A DNA stretch of 64,000 nucleotides from F0422 sp003992255 (GCF_003992255.1 NZ_RQVA01000001.1:62001-126000), one strand, 5' to 3'; numbered from the stretch's first letter, positions 17,002 through 26,279 are shown. Made by a program: numbers and translations. Notes: generated from the sequence alone by a model not told the origin.

Positions 17002-18095
17002 GATTCTTCTTCTCCTATTTCCTTCGCTACCTCATCGACGGCCAATATAGTACCATCTAAGGTAGATATGATAATACCAACCTTTGCATCTTGCGCAATA
17101 TAGCGCATAGAGCGCAAGGAGGCTCGATCCGCAACACGCTGATAAATGCCCTCTAGATGCTCCCGTTCAATAATTGGCATAGCCGCCTCTGTAGTACGAC
17201 ATTCCATCAATTCTTCACACACTTGTTGGGATGCCCCTTCTAAGGCTGCATAGGCAACAATTGTTTCCATACGTCCATCACTCATGCGGTTATGCGTGTG
17301 AAAGCTACCGCTAGCCAATTTAATAATTTTACCAATATGACCTATGATAAGAATATTTTTGAAGCCAATCTTCACGCATTGTTCTAACATAAAACCGATA
17401 AAATTACTAGTTTCTGCCATTTGATTGATAGAAATACCTAGCTGCTCTTTGGCAATTTCCTGTCCAATACGGCCAGGCACTAAAATCGCAGTGGTGTAAC
17501 CAGCTTCCTTCATCACTCGTAATTGAGGTACCAAGGAGTTTTTGAATCCTTCTTCACTCATTGGTTTTACAATACCTGTAGTGCCAATGATAGAAATACC
17601 ACCTTCAATCCCAAGAGTGCCATTCAAGGTCTTTCTAGCTAAGGTTTCCCCGGCTGGAACAGAGACTTTTACATGGATACCCATGCCCTTAGGCACTAAT
17701 TCATCGAATACATAGGAAATCATTGTTCTAGGGCCCGGATTGATAGCAGGTTCTCCTACAGGTAAAGCCAACCCTGGCTTCGTTATGGTTCCTACTCCAA
17801 ATCCTGCTTCATAGGTAATTGTTCCCGACTGATTTAATGTCACCGTAGTCACAATATCTGTACCATGCGTGACATCCGGATCATCACCACCGTCTTTCAC
17901 AACAGTTACCATAGCCTCAGTAGGTGATAGTACTTCTACCTTCGCAATAGGCACAACAATGAAAGCATCTTGAGGATTTCGTATAGACACTTGGTCCACT
18001 ATTTCTTCTTCGATTAGGGCTAAGAGTCCAGCTTTCACCCCTGCGGTTGCACAGGAACCAGTGGTGTACCCACCACGCATATCTTCTACGTTCAT
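16977..18095 (-). CDS. cbiD: Cobalt-precorrin-5B C1-methyltransferase CbiD
   Basis: CbiD methylates C1 in the anaerobic pathway and so marks this cluster as the oxygen-independent route. The 372-residue protein starts with the family hallmark RGGYTTGSCATAGVKAGL, and has KDGGDDPDVTHGT, GTTGIVKPMSEE and ILIIGHIGKIIKLASG. It is the first gene of the cbi operon. The start has GAGG four bases upstream and lies only 54 bp after yajQ, so its promoter may be the one upstream of yajQ. cbiL, which should precede CbiH in the pathway, is not here. Confidence 0.95.
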   Translation of the reverse strand: MNVEDMRGGYTTGSCATAGVKAGLLALIEEEIVDQVSIRNPQDAFIVVPIAKVEVLSPTEAMVTVVKDGGDDPDVTHGTDIVTTVTLNQSGTITYEAGFGVGTITKPGLALPVGEPAINPGPRTMISYVFDELVPKGMGIHVKVSVPAGETLARKTLNGTLGIEGGISIIGTTGIVKPMSEEGFKNSLVPQLRVMKEAGYTTAILVPGRIGQEIAKEQLGISINQMAETSNFIGFMLEQCVKIGFKNILIIGHIGKIIKLASGSFHTHNRMSDGRMETIVAYAALEGASQQVCEELMECRTTEAAMPIIEREHLEGIYQRVADRASLRSMRYIAQDAKVGIIISTLDGTILAVDEVAKEIGEEESWHIPCMS

Positions 18096-18115
18096 AGTCC
18101 CTCACATGATAAAAT

Positions 18116-18141
18116 AGGAGCATCCAATGGGCGATGCTCCT
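18116..18141 (-). terminator. Stem-loop between yajQ and cbiD
   Basis: AGGAGCATC and GATGCTCCT pair around an 8-nt loop. On the minus strand ATTTTATC follows, a weak T-tract. With only 54 bp between yajQ and cbiD there is little room for a separate cbi promoter, so this may be a partial terminator or attenuator. I see no cobalamin riboswitch here. Confidence 0.5.
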
Positions 18142-18149
18142 CTATTTGA

Positions 18150-18644
18150 TTAAGAACGGAAATTCACAAATTGTAATTCCACAGGTAAATCTTGTTCACG
18201 AAGCATGGTAATCACTGCTTGCAATTGATCTTTATCTTTTCCTGCCACACGTACTTGGTCTTCCATAATTTGAGCTGTCACTTTTATTTTCATGTTTTTG
18301 ATTAATTTGACAACATCCTTAGCCACCTCTTTAGAGATACCATTTTTAATGGTCACAACTTGGCGTACAGTACCGCCAGATGCTGGTTCAATTTTACCAT
18401 ACTCTAAATTTTTAATAGCTACATTACGTTTTACCATTTTACCTTTTAATACATCAATGATTGCACCTAATTTATATTCATCATCACAATGAATTTTAAT
18501 CGTATCACCATCATGCTCTATATCTGCTTTACTATTACGGAAATCGTAGCGTGTACCAATCTCTTTCTTCGCTTGATTTACTGCATTATCTACTTCTTGC
18601 ATATCCACTTCGGATACAACGTCAAATGAACAATCTTTAGCCAT
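18150..18644 (-). CDS. yajQ: YajQ family nucleotide-binding protein
   Basis: A 164-residue UPF0234/YajQ protein, close to the usual 163. The duplicated fold is visible as SFDVVSEVDMQEVDNAVNQA with RYDFRNSKADIEHDG, and KVTAQIMEDQVRVAGKDKDQ near the end. I start it at 18644, where GGAGG stands five bases before the ATG, rather than at an ATG 12 codons upstream. YajQ proteins bind nucleotides, and some act as cyclic-di-GMP effectors. It precedes the cbi operon on the same strand. Confidence 0.92.
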   Translation of the reverse strand: MAKDCSFDVVSEVDMQEVDNAVNQAKKEIGTRYDFRNSKADIEHDGDTIKIHCDDEYKLGAIIDVLKGKMVKRNVAIKNLEYGKIEPASGGTVRQVVTIKNGISKEVAKDVVKLIKNMKIKVTAQIMEDQVRVAGKDKDQLQAVITMLREQDLPVELQFVNFRS

Positions 18645-18679
18645 ATAAACCTCCAATACATATTTACATGAACAGTTCA

Positions 18680-18708
18680 ATTATACCCTACTTGCCTTAT
18701 ATTTTCTA
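18680..18708 (-). promoter_or_regulatory. Candidate promoter of yajQ (and perhaps the cbi operon)
   Basis: TATAAT (18680-18685) with a 17-bp spacer to TAGAAA (18703-18708), four of six matches to the -35 consensus. It lies about 36 bp upstream of the chosen yajQ start. Confidence 0.5.
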
Positions 18709-18756
18709 CCTTTATAGTGCGCTTTAATTATAGCTTTTAGGAATGTAGTATACGTT

Positions 18757-18803
18757 AAAAAAATACCTAATGAATACAGTGTTAATTCCTCTATTCATTA
18801 GGT
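18757..18803 (-). terminator. Terminator of the yicC-gmk-rpoZ operon
   Basis: ACCTAATGAATA (18765-18776) pairs with TATTCATTAGGT (18792-18803), a 12-bp perfect stem, followed on the minus strand by ATTTTTTT. It lies 21 bp after the rpoZ stop. Confidence 0.85.
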
Positions 18804-18824
18804 GTCTATTATCAATATATCAAA

Positions 18825-19037
18825 TTATTTTACGCCATCTTTTGTGCGTTCAAAACCTACTTGCTCTGCAGCGATTTCATACAAAGCAATGGATACAGGA
18901 TTTTCTGTTCCTACTTCACCTACAAGAGATGGATCTCCATCTGTTAATTCACGAGCACGCTTAGCTGCTAATGTCACCAATGTGTATTTACTATCCACTT
19001 GTTTTTCCAAATCTTTTAAATGCGGTTCTACCATCAT
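18825..19037 (-). CDS. rpoZ: RNA polymerase omega subunit RpoZ
   Basis: The 70-residue omega subunit helps assemble RNA polymerase. It has the conserved YTLVTLAAKRARELTDG block and PVSIALYEIAAEQV near the C-terminus. I place the start at the first of two adjacent ATGs (19037), nine bases after GGAG, rather than an ATG nine codons upstream. It follows gmk, the usual Firmicute order. Confidence 0.92.
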   Translation of the reverse strand: MMVEPHLKDLEKQVDSKYTLVTLAAKRARELTDGDPSLVGEVGTENPVSIALYEIAAEQVGFERTKDGVK

Positions 19038-19090
19038 AATGAAAGTCTCCTCTGTATTAAACACTAGTATTTTGACATAACAATAGCAAC

Positions 19091-19726
19091 TTAATGATTT
19101 TCTTGTTGCTCATTGCTATATCGTTTATAAATGTATTGAATTTTTTCTTTGTTTCGACTAATCTTGCAGGTCTCAGCTCTTAAAATAGAAGCCGTTCTTT
19201 CAATGGCATCTTCTAAATCATCATTGACTACAATATAGTCATAGCGATGTGCTAAGGCTAATTCCGAGCAAGCCAAGGATAATCGCTTGTGGATGACTTC
19301 TTTATCATCTGTACCACGTCCATGCAAACGTGATGTGAGTACATCTAATGAAGGAGGCACTACATAAATAAAGACAGCATCACTATAGGACTCTTTTACT
19401 TTCATAGCCCCTTGAATATCGATTTCCAAGATCACGCTTTTGCCTTCTTCTAATAAGTTCATCACGTGTTCTTTTGGTGTACCATAATAGTTATCGTACA
19501 CTTTCGCATATTCTAAGAATGCATCTTCTTTGATTAAACTTTCAAATGTATCTACATCGCGGAAGAAATAGCTAATGCCCTCTTCTTCACCCACCCGTGG
19601 TTGACGTGTGGTCATAGATACAGAATAGACCAAATTCGGCATTTGCTTGCGAAGTTCTGCACAAATTGTACCCTTCCCCGCACCAGATGGTCCAGAAATG
19701 ACGATTAATATTCCTTTGTCAGACAT
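19091..19726 (-). CDS. gmk: Guanylate kinase Gmk
   Basis: Gmk phosphorylates GMP to GDP. The 211-residue protein has the P-loop SGPSGAGKGT (residues 11-20), the GMP-binding SMTTRQPRVGEEEGISYFF, EIDIQGAMKVK and the lid region with SRLHGRGTDDKEVIHKRL. It lies between yicC and rpoZ. Length and motifs are ordinary. Confidence 0.96.
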   Translation of the reverse strand: MSDKGILIVISGPSGAGKGTICAELRKQMPNLVYSVSMTTRQPRVGEEEGISYFFRDVDTFESLIKEDAFLEYAKVYDNYYGTPKEHVMNLLEEGKSVILEIDIQGAMKVKESYSDAVFIYVVPPSLDVLTSRLHGRGTDDKEVIHKRLSLACSELALAHRYDYIVVNDDLEDAIERTASILRAETCKISRNKEKIQYIYKRYSNEQQENH

Positions 19727-19750
19727 GATAACTCCAGTACTACTTACGCA

Positions 19751-20632
19751 TTATTCTATATTCTGAATTTGCTCTCTTACTTTTTCTAATTCTACTTTTA
19801 ATTGTACAACTGTATCTACAATTGTAATTTCATTCCCCTTAGACCCCATTGTATTGACTTCACGATTCATTTCTTGTAATAAGAAATCTAGCTTCCGTCC
19901 AATAGGTCCCTCTTCTTCGAGGATTTCCTTTAATTGTACCATATGTGAGGCAAATCGAGCAATCTCTTCTGAAATATCTACTTTATCTGAAAGTATAGCC
20001 ACTTCTTGAACAAAGCGTTCTTCTTGAAAATCCGCACCTACTTTATCTAACATCGTATGAATCCGCTGTAACAAACGTTCTTCATGATGTGCCAAAGCCA
20101 CATCTCTACGGCTTTCCATATAGGCAAATAACTTTTCAATCCCTTGTAAACGTGAAGTAATATCTTCTTTCATCGCCACGCCTTCTTTAGCGCGCATTGC
20201 AAGAACACCTTCTATAGCGATTTGGGTTGCTTCTTCTAAGGCTTTACCAATCGTCCCTTCATCAGTAGATGGTTCTTCTACAGTAACCCAATCAGAAGAA
20301 ATGGACATAATAGCCGATAAAGGAACCTCTTTCACATCTGCATAAAAGTCTTCATCTACTAAAAATTGTTTAATTTGTCCACATAAGGCTCGGTTCATAC
20401 GCAAATCTTTTTCTTGCTCTCCTGATTCTTTATACAAAATGGACACCTCTACCTTACCACGTTGAAAGGCAGATTGAATCAACCGTCTCACTTTGTCTTC
20501 AAACACATTAAATTGTTTTGGACTTTTTATAGTAATATCACAATAGCGTGTATTTACTGTTTTAATCTCTACTTGGAAACTTCCTGTTTCCGTAGTCACT
20601 ATGCCGCGACCAAAGCCTGTCATACTGTTCAT
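19751..20632 (-). CDS. yicC: YicC/YloC family endoribonuclease
   Basis: The 293-residue protein starts with MNSMTGFGRG, the family hallmark, followed by EIKTVNTRYCDITIKSP, and ends with DFLLQEMNREVNTMGSKGN and a helix. Family members are ring-shaped RNases linked to sRNA turnover. It is first in a transcription unit with gmk and rpoZ. The start has the usual purine-rich stretch upstream. Confidence 0.93.
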   Translation of the reverse strand: MNSMTGFGRGIVTTETGSFQVEIKTVNTRYCDITIKSPKQFNVFEDKVRRLIQSAFQRGKVEVSILYKESGEQEKDLRMNRALCGQIKQFLVDEDFYADVKEVPLSAIMSISSDWVTVEEPSTDEGTIGKALEEATQIAIEGVLAMRAKEGVAMKEDITSRLQGIEKLFAYMESRRDVALAHHEERLLQRIHTMLDKVGADFQEERFVQEVAILSDKVDISEEIARFASHMVQLKEILEEEGPIGRKLDFLLQEMNREVNTMGSKGNEITIVDTVVQLKVELEKVREQIQNIE

Positions 20633-21137
20633 GGATTTACCTCGCGTTTCCGTTCTATTTCTTACCTTTCAGTATAGCACGGTAGGCGTAAAAATAAAAC
20701 GTTTTCTTTACTTTAATCTATATCTACCAGCATCATCAAGCTTACTTATTTTATTTACTATATCCTAGAGGTCCATTACAATATCTCTACATATTGTTCG
20801 CAACGAACTATATATCTTTTCTTTTATGGTCTGTAAATTTATAATTGGAGCCACCGTCTTGTGTGTCTTATATGTAATTCTTCCACTATCTATACCTACT
20901 ACTGCTAGATTAGTGTATACTAGTATAGGAATGGTATTAAAAACTATTTACTAATTCAACTTAAATCTATTTATTAATACGATATAAACATTGTATCTCT
21001 AGTAAGTCAAAATATACTGGCAATCATTTTCTGCAACTTCGTGAAAATACATGCTCAGTTTTATTACTAACACGTACACTCAATATTTATTTTGTCATAT
21101 TATAGCAAAATAATTTACCTATACAGAAAGGAATCCC
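20633..21137. other. Intergenic region between yicC and rqcH with a yicC promoter
   Basis: No gene is visible in these 505 AT-rich bases between two divergent genes. On the minus strand an extended -10, TGCTATACT (20671-20679), about 40 bp before yicC is a plausible promoter, though its -35 is poor. I see no convincing promoter for rqcH, which has AAAGGA five bases before its ATG. Confidence 0.5.
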
Positions 21138-22874
21138 ATGAATTTAGATGGCTTAACATTATCTGTGTTAATACGAGAGCTGAACGAACAAATAGGAAAT
21201 GGTCAGATTCAACGTATTCAGCAGATTGACAAAACAAGTATACTTTTAAAAATTAATACCCCTACCACAAGTCCATACTTAGTGATTACTGTAGGAAGCG
21301 CTCCGTCTATCTATGTAACAGATAAAATAGTAGATGCTCCAAAAGAGCCTACGTCTCTTATTATGTATTTACGAAAACATATTGAAGGGGCTCGCATCAC
21401 AAATATCGAGCAACTTCACGGGGACCGTATCATCCGAATTACAGCCGACAAGTTAGGGTTAGACGGTTCCATCGTTGTAAATGAAATCTATGTAGAGCTA
21501 ATGGGCAAATATTCCAATTGTATTTTCGTACAAAACGGAACCATCTTGGAATCTCTCGTTCACGTCACTCCACTGATGAACCGTGTACGCTCTGTGGCAC
21601 CTAAGTTACCTTATGACTTGCCACCTAATACATCTCGTGTCGATCTCATGCAATTCTCTAGTACAGAGATAACACAATTACTACAATCCTTTTCACAAGA
21701 TACAATAGGTAATACCATTCGTCATATCTTTAACGGCTTCGGTCCTGTTCTATTAGATGATCTATGTTATCGTATGGGTTTACTGTCTACTACACCCATG
21801 ACATCAGACCTGATTCATACAGTTACAGATGGACTGACCAATTTGCAATCTCAACTTCTTAGTGCTCAAGGATTATTGCAATATACTACAGCAACCGGCA
21901 AACGTTTATTAACTCCTATTCCTATTTCTGAAAGTTCTCCTCACACCATTGTTGACACCATACAGTACACAACAATTTCCGAGGCCCTTTCACAGGATGT
22001 GGCAAAGCTAGGAGCCATTCATACTGCCGGAAAAGAGTTAGAAAAAATTATCGCCGCAGCTATCAAAAAAGAAGAAGGTCGCCATGAAAAAATTAAAGCC
22101 GAATTAGATGATACATCCAAAACTGATATGTATAAATCCTATGGGGACTTGCTCATGATTTATAGCTACTTACCGCATCACTACGAGCCTGAAGTAACGG
22201 TACAAAATGTCCTGTCTGATGAAGGTGAAAACATTACCATTCCTTTAGACCCACCTTTGTCCATTACAGAAAATGCGCAGGCCTATTATAAGCTATATCG
22301 GAAAATGAAAAATCGTACTAAGAATGGTCAATACCAATTAGAACAAAGTACAATGCGTCTTGCCTATTTGGAGTCCATTCAATACAGTTTATCCCTAGCT
22401 ACAACAAAACAGGCTGTCCAAGAAATCCGCAGTGAATGTGAAAGTGCAGGCATCTTGCGTCAATCTAAAAAGCCGATTCCTTTCAAAATTAAAAAGGATA
22501 ACTTCTTGCATTTTACCATCCCTGGAGGCGATGTATATGTAGGGCAAAATAACCAACAAAATGAATATCTCACCAACCGTTGGGCTAAACCAACTGACCT
22601 ATGGCTACACACACAGCATATACAAGGTTCCCACGTGATCTTGCGGTCTGACATTGAGCCAGATATTAAAATGATTGAAGCCGCTGCACAAATCGCTGCA
22701 TACTTTAGCAAAGGGAAAGATACATCTAAAGTAACCGTGGACTACACCTTAGTGAAACATATTAAAAAGCCACCTGGATCACCATTGGGGTATGTCATCT
22801 TTAATACCCATAACGACATCGTAGTAGAACCTAAAGCACCTGAAGGATATGTAGAAAATAATCAAATCAGTTAA
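21138..22874 (+). CDS. rqcH: Ribosome quality control protein RqcH (NFACT family)
   Basis: RqcH binds stalled large subunits and drives alanine tailing of the nascent chain. The 578-residue protein has the NFACT-N domain (MNLDGLTLSVLIRELNEQI; MYLRKHIEGARI; VELMGKYSNCIFV), a helical coiled-coil middle (about 290-430), and the NFACT-R domain with WAKPTDLWLHTQHIQGSHVI and VTVDYTLVKHIKKPPGSP. It is somewhat often annotated as a fibronectin-binding protein. It stands alone, divergent from yicC and followed by a strong terminator. Confidence 0.92.
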   Translation: MNLDGLTLSVLIRELNEQIGNGQIQRIQQIDKTSILLKINTPTTSPYLVITVGSAPSIYVTDKIVDAPKEPTSLIMYLRKHIEGARITNIEQLHGDRIIRITADKLGLDGSIVVNEIYVELMGKYSNCIFVQNGTILESLVHVTPLMNRVRSVAPKLPYDLPPNTSRVDLMQFSSTEITQLLQSFSQDTIGNTIRHIFNGFGPVLLDDLCYRMGLLSTTPMTSDLIHTVTDGLTNLQSQLLSAQGLLQYTTATGKRLLTPIPISESSPHTIVDTIQYTTISEALSQDVAKLGAIHTAGKELEKIIAAAIKKEEGRHEKIKAELDDTSKTDMYKSYGDLLMIYSYLPHHYEPEVTVQNVLSDEGENITIPLDPPLSITENAQAYYKLYRKMKNRTKNGQYQLEQSTMRLAYLESIQYSLSLATTKQAVQEIRSECESAGILRQSKKPIPFKIKKDNFLHFTIPGGDVYVGQNNQQNEYLTNRWAKPTDLWLHTQHIQGSHVILRSDIEPDIKMIEAAAQIAAYFSKGKDTSKVTVDYTLVKHIKKPPGSPLGYVIFNTHNDIVVEPKAPEGYVENNQIS

Positions 22875-22960
22875 CTAGTTCTATGCCGGTTTCACATACT
22901 GATCTTCATTCTGATATGTAATATATTTGTTAATGTAATTAAAAGCATATACACTACACA

Positions 22961-23001
22961 AAAAGGCTGTAAGCATTCAAACCATTTGCTTACAGCCTTT
23001 T
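22961..23001 (+). terminator. Terminator after rqcH
   Basis: A 15-bp stem, AAAAGGCTGTAAGCA (22961-22975) with TGCTTACAGCCTTTT (22987-23001), with an 11-nt loop and a T-run. The A-run at the other end makes it bidirectional. Confidence 0.9.
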
Positions 23002-23025
23002 TATCATTTTTTATGTATAGCACTA

Positions 23026-23361
23026 CTATAACAATGCATTCATTTTACCAATTTCAGTAATTTGCTCTACTGTTAATTTTGTAATACGAGAAATCATCTC
23101 TATAGACAACTTTTCTTTTAACATACCAATTACCGTTTCAACTTTCCCTTCTTCCCTACCTTCTTCTCTACCTATTTCTATTCCTTCTTTTAGTTTATTC
23201 TCCATTTCAAATGCTAACGTCATATAATCTCGCCTCCATTCATCACATTGTTTAATCGTATGAACTTCACTATCAATCTCATACATCAAAGCATCTTCCG
23301 GTTCTTTTCCATCTATATAATCTAAAAAATATTTTAGCGGTTTAGATTGTATCCAGATTAT
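23026..23361 (-). pseudogene. C-terminal remnant of an Rpn / PD-(D/E)XK transposase-family gene
   Basis: The reading frame ends with a pattern typical of this family: a FLDYIDGKEPEDALMYEID helix, KQCDEWRRDYMTLAFEMENK, then a tandem charged EIGREEGREEGK and a leucine-rich tail. The recognisable part extends upstream of the first ATG (23289) to about 23361, but the N-terminal nuclease domain with its PD-(D/E)XK residues is absent and no suitable start exists. So it is a 5'-truncated remnant between rqcH and bioA. An intact version would be around 300 residues. Confidence 0.75.
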
Positions 23362-23406
23362 AGCACAAAGATGATAGTTTAACGAGTTATATTTAATGAC
23401 TAAAGC

Positions 23407-24753
23407 TTATCCCAATACATCTGCCATGGCTTGTACTGTTCGTTCAATGGCGATATCGATAGTCTCTTTATCAATTGTTAAAGGTGGGTTGAAATAGATT
23501 ACATTTCCTAATGGACGTAATAATAAACCTCTATTCAAGGCCTTTTTATAGATTTGATAGCCCATGCGCAAGGAGCCCTCAAAGCCTTCTTTTGTATCCT
23601 TATCTTTTACAAGTTCGATAGCATTGATTAGTCCCATACGGCGGATTTCACCTACATTTGGATGGTTGCCTAAGACTTTCACTAAGGCATCGTGTAAATA
23701 ATTCCCCATATCTTCAGCTTGTTCTAAAATATGCTCATCACGCAATATATCTAGGACCGCCAATGCAGCAGCACATCCCAATGGGTTACCACTATAGGTA
23801 TGGCTATGCATGAACGCTTTCATCGTATGATAGTCATCGTAGAAAGCTTGGTAAATCTTTTCAGCCACTACTGTAATAGACATCGGCATATAGCCACCAG
23901 TCAATGCTTTGGATACGGCCATGATATCTGGAGATACTCCTGCATGGTCAAAGGCGAATAACTTGCCTGTACGACCAAAACCTGTGGCAATTTCATCAGC
24001 AATCAGTAGCACTCCATAACGATCGCAAAGTTCACGCAACTTACGTAAGTACTCTGGCGGATACATTTTCATACCTGCACAACCTTGAATCAAAGGCTCT
24101 ACTATGACAGCCGCCAACGTGGAACCATGATCTGCAAAATCTTTCTCCATATGCTCAAAGCATTCACAAGAACAGTTATCTCTCGTTGTATCATAAGGAC
24201 AACGATAGCAATCTGGTCCTTGTGTATGAACAGTTTGATCCATCAGCATTGGTTTATAAATTTCAGCAAATAAATCCATACTGCCTACCGATAAAGCACC
24301 GATTGTTTCACCATGGTAACTTTCACTAAGGCACAAGAATTTTTGACGCTCTGGATGACCTGTTTGATAATGATATTGGAAGGCCATTTTCAAAGCACAT
24401 TCTACAGCACCAGATCCATTATCACTAAAGTGAAAGCGTGTTAATCCTTCTGGTACTACTTCTTTCAAACGTTCCGCCAAAGTGATGGCAGGGCGATGAC
24501 TAAAGTTAGCAAAGATAACATGCTCCAATGTATCTAGTTGTTGTTTAATAGCCTCATTTACCTTTGGATGACAGTGACCCAATAAATTACACCACCAAGA
24601 ACTGATGATATCTATATATTCTTTTCCCTCTACATCATATAAATAACAACCTTTTGCATGGTCGATCACAATCGGTGGCAATGTTTCATAATCTTTCATT
24701 TGAGAACATGGATGCCAAATTAATTCCAAATCCTTTTTCGCCCAATCTTTCAT
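23407..24753 (-). CDS. bioA: Adenosylmethionine-8-amino-7-oxononanoate aminotransferase BioA
   Basis: BioA transfers an amino group from S-adenosylmethionine to KAPA, making DAPA for biotin synthesis; it uses pyridoxal phosphate. The 448-residue protein has HPCSQMKDYE at the substrate pocket, SSWWCNLLGHCHP, the cofactor-binding GSGAVECALKMA, VIVEPLIQGCAGM, and the Schiff-base lysine in AVSKALTGGYMPM. It is last in bioY-bioD-bioA. A CPYDTTRDNCSCECF cysteine-rich insert is notable. AGG lies seven bases before the ATG. Confidence 0.95.
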   Translation of the reverse strand: MKDWAKKDLELIWHPCSQMKDYETLPPIVIDHAKGCYLYDVEGKEYIDIISSWWCNLLGHCHPKVNEAIKQQLDTLEHVIFANFSHRPAITLAERLKEVVPEGLTRFHFSDNGSGAVECALKMAFQYHYQTGHPERQKFLCLSESYHGETIGALSVGSMDLFAEIYKPMLMDQTVHTQGPDCYRCPYDTTRDNCSCECFEHMEKDFADHGSTLAAVIVEPLIQGCAGMKMYPPEYLRKLRELCDRYGVLLIADEIATGFGRTGKLFAFDHAGVSPDIMAVSKALTGGYMPMSITVVAEKIYQAFYDDYHTMKAFMHSHTYSGNPLGCAAALAVLDILRDEHILEQAEDMGNYLHDALVKVLGNHPNVGEIRRMGLINAIELVKDKDTKEGFEGSLRMGYQIYKKALNRGLLLRPLGNVIYFNPPLTIDKETIDIAIERTVQAMADVLG

Positions 24754-24786
24754 GTGTATACCTATACCTCTCTTATAATTATCTAA

Positions 24787-25491
24787 TTACGCCTGGGGAT
24801 TCACAATCTCCTCGTAACAACTTAACATAGCATCTACATCCATATGCAACGATGTTTCACCTGGTCCTACTCGATCTAATACAGGAATGCCTGTTAATCG
24901 TTCTATCATCACACAATTGTCTTCTTCCATAGGGTTTCCTGTGTAGTGATTTACAATAATTCCTTTTACAGGAATACCTTTGGATTGCAAATAATGAATT
25001 GTTAATACTGTGCTATTAATCGTCCCTAATGCCGCTGTGGCTACTATTATAGTGGGTAAGTTTAAATCTTTTACCACATCTTCTAGCATATACAGTTCTG
25101 TATCTGTTACATGCAAAGGGCATATGATACCACCACTACCTTCTACCGTTGTATATGCATGAGCTCTCGCTACATGACAGAAGTTTTTATTCACCACAGT
25201 TCTATCGATGACTTTCCCTTCATGACGCGCTGCCAAATGGGGCGATACTGCTTCATCAAATACATAGGATAGCAATGTGTCATCTGCCTGTGAAAGCCCT
25301 GCCACTTGTTTCACGTACCCTGCATCACTTTCAGTAATACTAGGTGCACCACTGACAGCTGCTTTGTAATAGGCTACATCATGCCCAGCCTCACGAAGAC
25401 GTTTCAACCACAATGCTGTAATATATGTTTTACCAACATCGGTTCCTGTTCCTAAGATATATAACCCCTTTGGTTTTTGTATAGTTGTCAT
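24787..25491 (-). CDS. bioD: Dethiobiotin synthetase BioD
   Basis: BioD closes the ureido ring of dethiobiotin from DAPA, CO2 and ATP. The 234-residue protein has the P-loop GTGTDVGKTYITALWLK near residue 14-30, KAAVSGAP, EGSGGIICPL and GIIVNHYTGNP. It lies 33 bp upstream of bioA and downstream of bioY. bioB and bioF are not in the window. Confidence 0.94.
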   Translation of the reverse strand: MTTIQKPKGLYILGTGTDVGKTYITALWLKRLREAGHDVAYYKAAVSGAPSITESDAGYVKQVAGLSQADDTLLSYVFDEAVSPHLAARHEGKVIDRTVVNKNFCHVARAHAYTTVEGSGGIICPLHVTDTELYMLEDVVKDLNLPTIIVATAALGTINSTVLTIHYLQSKGIPVKGIIVNHYTGNPMEEDNCVMIERLTGIPVLDRVGPGETSLHMDVDAMLSCYEEIVNPQA

Positions 25492-25545
25492 GATTCATAT
25501 CCTTTCTTACGTTGTATATCTTGCTATTTTCCTCTGTAAAATCCA

Positions 25546-25582
25546 TATAAGGTGCATATAATCATTATATACGCACCTTATA
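25546..25582 (-). other. Hairpin between bioY and bioD
   Basis: TATAAGGTGC (25546-25555) and GCACCTTATA (25573-25582) enclose ATATAAT-C-ATTATAT, giving about 17 pairs with a 2-nt bulge. No strong T-run follows on the minus strand, so an mRNA-processing or partial attenuation role fits better than full termination. Confidence 0.55.
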
Positions 25583-25598
25583 TACGTTCACTCATTTT

Positions 25599-26162
25599 TT
25601 ACTTCAAAATTGGAATCAAACGTTTTGCAATGACTGCTGCCAAAATACAAAGGAAAATATCTGGGATCACCGGCAAAGCAAAGCAATAGATAAACAGCGC
25701 ATCAAGCCCAATTGGTTTTCCTAAATATAAATCTTTAATTTCATATAAGTAGAGCATCCCCACTCCATAAACGATTGCTAGGTTTACAAAGGATGCGGCT
25801 AATAATCGTTTAAATGTTAACGTCACTGAAGTTTCTACCATGCGACCCGCCACAAAAGCTCCAATAGCAAACCCTAGAAGATATCCAAATGTAGGTTTTA
25901 CAACATACATAAGTCCGCCACCTTCAGTAAAAATTGGAACTCCTGCCAGCCCAAGAATTAAATACATGACAACACTCATTCCGCCCAGTCGACTACCTAA
26001 AATTAATCCTGCCAGTGTAGTAAACAATAACTGCAACGTAAATGGCAAATACGGAATCGGAATTTTAATAAATGCCCCTACCGCTACCAAGGCTACAAAT
26101 AAAGCCGTCATCGTAATTTGTCTAGCACTCATCGTTCCTCTTACATTTACTTCTTCTTTCAT
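25599..26162 (-). CDS. bioY: Biotin transporter BioY
   Basis: BioY is the membrane substrate-binding unit of an ECF-type biotin importer. The protein of 187 residues, counted from the chosen start, has about six membrane segments and the family blocks VGAFIKIPIPYLPFTLQLLF, GSRLGGMSVVMYLILGLAGVP, and GGGLMYVVKPTFGYLLGFAIG. I place the start at 26162 (MKEEVNVRG), eight bases after GGAGG, instead of an ATG ten codons upstream. It leads the bioY-bioD-bioA unit behind a BirA-like operator. The ECF ATPases are not nearby. Confidence 0.93.
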   Translation of the reverse strand: MKEEVNVRGTMSARQITMTALFVALVAVGAFIKIPIPYLPFTLQLLFTTLAGLILGSRLGGMSVVMYLILGLAGVPIFTEGGGLMYVVKPTFGYLLGFAIGAFVAGRMVETSVTLTFKRLLAASFVNLAIVYGVGMLYLYEIKDLYLGKPIGLDALFIYCFALPVIPDIFLCILAAVIAKRLIPILK

Positions 26163-26219
26163 GATACGATCCTCCCTTGATCGACAATACATGATGATAA
26201 AAAATGTCTTTCAAGTAGT

Positions 26220-26277
26220 ATTAAAGCACTATTATTTTTCATTGTCAACTCGAATTGATTTACTAGGAGTTTACAAT
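26220..26277 (-). promoter_or_regulatory. Promoter of bioY-bioD-bioA with BirA-like operator
   Basis: On the minus strand TTGACA (26243-26248) and TTTAAT (26220-26225) are 17 bp apart. Overlapping the -35 is an inverted repeat, TTGTCAACT (26242-26250) and AGTTTACAA (26268-26276), that matches each other in 8 of 9 positions and resembles the biotin repressor box (TTGT-AACC and GGTT-ACAA halves). The 17-bp spacing between halves is slightly longer than the 14-16 usually quoted. Confidence 0.7.
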
Positions 26278-26279
26278 AA

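Noticed and set aside
18096..18149. Cobalamin riboswitch before cbiD
   Set aside because: The gap is 54 bp and holds only a simple stem-loop; a B12 riboswitch is about 200 nt. I also saw none before the TonB receptor.
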